Shown here: positions 40,223-40,719 of the stretch, one piece after another
How the letters are laid out: the number at the start of each line of letters is the position of its first letter
Numbering within the stretch: position 1 is the first letter of the stretch
Assembly (NCBI GenBank): GCA_949299375.1
Contig: CASGAH010000009.1
Location: 1 to 40,719, forward strand
Direction: 5' to 3'
DNA: 40,719 nucleotides
Source of the DNA: an uncultured Eubacteriales bacterium
GTDB taxonomy: Bacteria; Bacillota; Clostridia; Lachnospirales; Lachnospiraceae
Program-made: the position numbers and the translations under genes
Notes under the pieces: generated by a model
What the model saw: the letters and a program-made list of their open reading frames with translations, nothing else
Told to the model about the DNA's origin: nothing
The model's database searches: none

Positions 40223-40719
40223 TTACCATTCTCTGTGAAAACGATACAGTCTTCTCGCGTTTTCGTACGTTTTTTCCAAAACCTCTTCCACGGAGATCCC
40301 TTTCAGCCGTGCAATCTCCTCGGCCACCAAAGGGAGATAGAGCGAGCAGTTGCGCTTCCCCCTGTGAGGAGCCGGCGCCAGATAAGGGCTGTCCGTCTCC
40401 AGTACAATCGACTCAATCGGGATGTCCGCAACGACTTCTTTTAATTTTCTGGCATTCCGAAACGTAACCACGCCTCCAACGCCGATCCAAAAGCCCATTT
40501 CTACATATTCCCGCGCCATCTCAACACTTCCGGAGAAGCAATGCAGCACTCCGCCGATTTCTTCCGCCCGGTTCGCCTTCAAAATATCCATCGTATCCTG
40601 CGCCGCATCCCGACTGTGAATGATTACGGGTTTTTGAATGTCCCGCGCCAGTTCAAGCTGACGCACAAACCATTTTTTTTGCGTATCATGGTCCGGTTCC
40701 GGCCAGTAATAGTCCAGCC
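40223..40719 (-). CDS. TatD family metal-dependent deoxyribonuclease (5' end beyond window)
   Basis: The C-terminal 165 residues of a TatD nuclease; the frame stays open to the right edge, beginning LDYYWPEPDHDTQKKWF. The metal histidine is in VIIHSRDA and the next in GVLHCFSG. The distal catalytic aspartate is in VLETDSPYLAP, and the ending EVAEKTYENARRLY-like stretch is present as EVLEKTYENARRLYRF. The first metal motif (HxH) is outside the window. It is 12 bp upstream of ksgA. Confidence 0.93.
   Translation of the reverse strand, partial: LDYYWPEPDHDTQKKWFVRQLELARDIQKPVIIHSRDAAQDTMDILKANRAEEIGGVLHCFSGSVEMAREYVEMGFWIGVGGVVTFRNARKLKEVVADIPIESIVLETDSPYLAPAPHRGKRNCSLYLPLVAEEIARLKGISVEEVLEKTYENARRLYRFHREW

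Noticed and set aside
39053-40444. Plus-strand frame of 463 codons opposite ksgA
   Set aside because: It crosses three genes in antisense; no motif.

Overview
The window reads as ordinary chromosomal DNA from a low-GC-phylum (Firmicutes) anaerobe, most likely a member of the Lachnospiraceae or a close clostridial relative. The evidence is the gene order tadA - large SRP RNA - dnaX - ebfC - recR, the polyphosphate-polymerase (VTC) protein beside a Cthe_2159-type lipoprotein, a TatD-associated radical SAM protein, a Lachnospiraceae-type protein of the DUF6128 kind, strong AGGAGG ribosome sites, and roughly half G+C. I cannot name a species. I see no prophage, insertion sequence, integrase or CRISPR array. 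Almost every gene is on the minus strand; the exceptions are a wall-anchored 5'-nucleotidase and tRNA-Ala.

Layout, in window order: (1) 1-7.06 kb: an aminotransferase (cut by the edge), an Lrp regulator, a HypE-like AIR-synthase-fold protein and a VanW protein form one minus-strand run. Beside it are a 38-residue membrane peptide, a B12-binding radical SAM protein and lgt, then a CBS-domain protein and a terminator. (2) 7.09-10.9 kb: the Fe-S carrier ATPase Mrp, whose leader is antisense to tRNA-Ala(GGC), and the copper exporter CopA with a CsoR-like operator inside its promoter spacer. (3) 10.9-15.9 kb: a directly abutting two-gene unit, a metallo-beta-lactamase/RMMBL protein with a GrpE-like C-terminus followed by a divergent Hsp70 with a long helical extension. 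This is the most unusual system in the window. (4) 16-24 kb: a cation diffusion facilitator, the plus-strand 5'-nucleotidase, the VTC / Cthe_2159 pair, the TatD-associated radical SAM protein and pyridoxamine kinase. The facilitator and kinase share a repeated structured leader element. (5) 24-28 kb: response regulator, histidine kinase, a 75-residue protein and an orphan solute-binding lipoprotein, as one operon. (6) 28-31.5 kb: CutC, the nagB-nagA amino-sugar operon with an elaborate repeat-rich upstream region, and tRNA-Glu/tRNA-Cys. (7) 31.6-40.7 kb: CvpA-like protein, a TPR/degenerate-AAA protein, recR, ebfC, dnaX, SRP RNA, tadA, the DUF6128-like repeat protein, ksgA and tatD (cut by the edge).

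How genes work together: NagB and NagA take N-acetylglucosamine 6-phosphate to fructose 6-phosphate. RecR, EbfC and DnaX form the conserved replication/repair cluster behind the SRP RNA. KsgA and TatD sit together as in many Firmicutes. The response regulator and kinase probably control, or sense together with, the lipoprotein encoded downstream. The Hsp70 and the GrpE-like fusion are predicted to act as one chaperone/hydrolase machine. All functions are read from sequence motifs and family knowledge; no searches were run.
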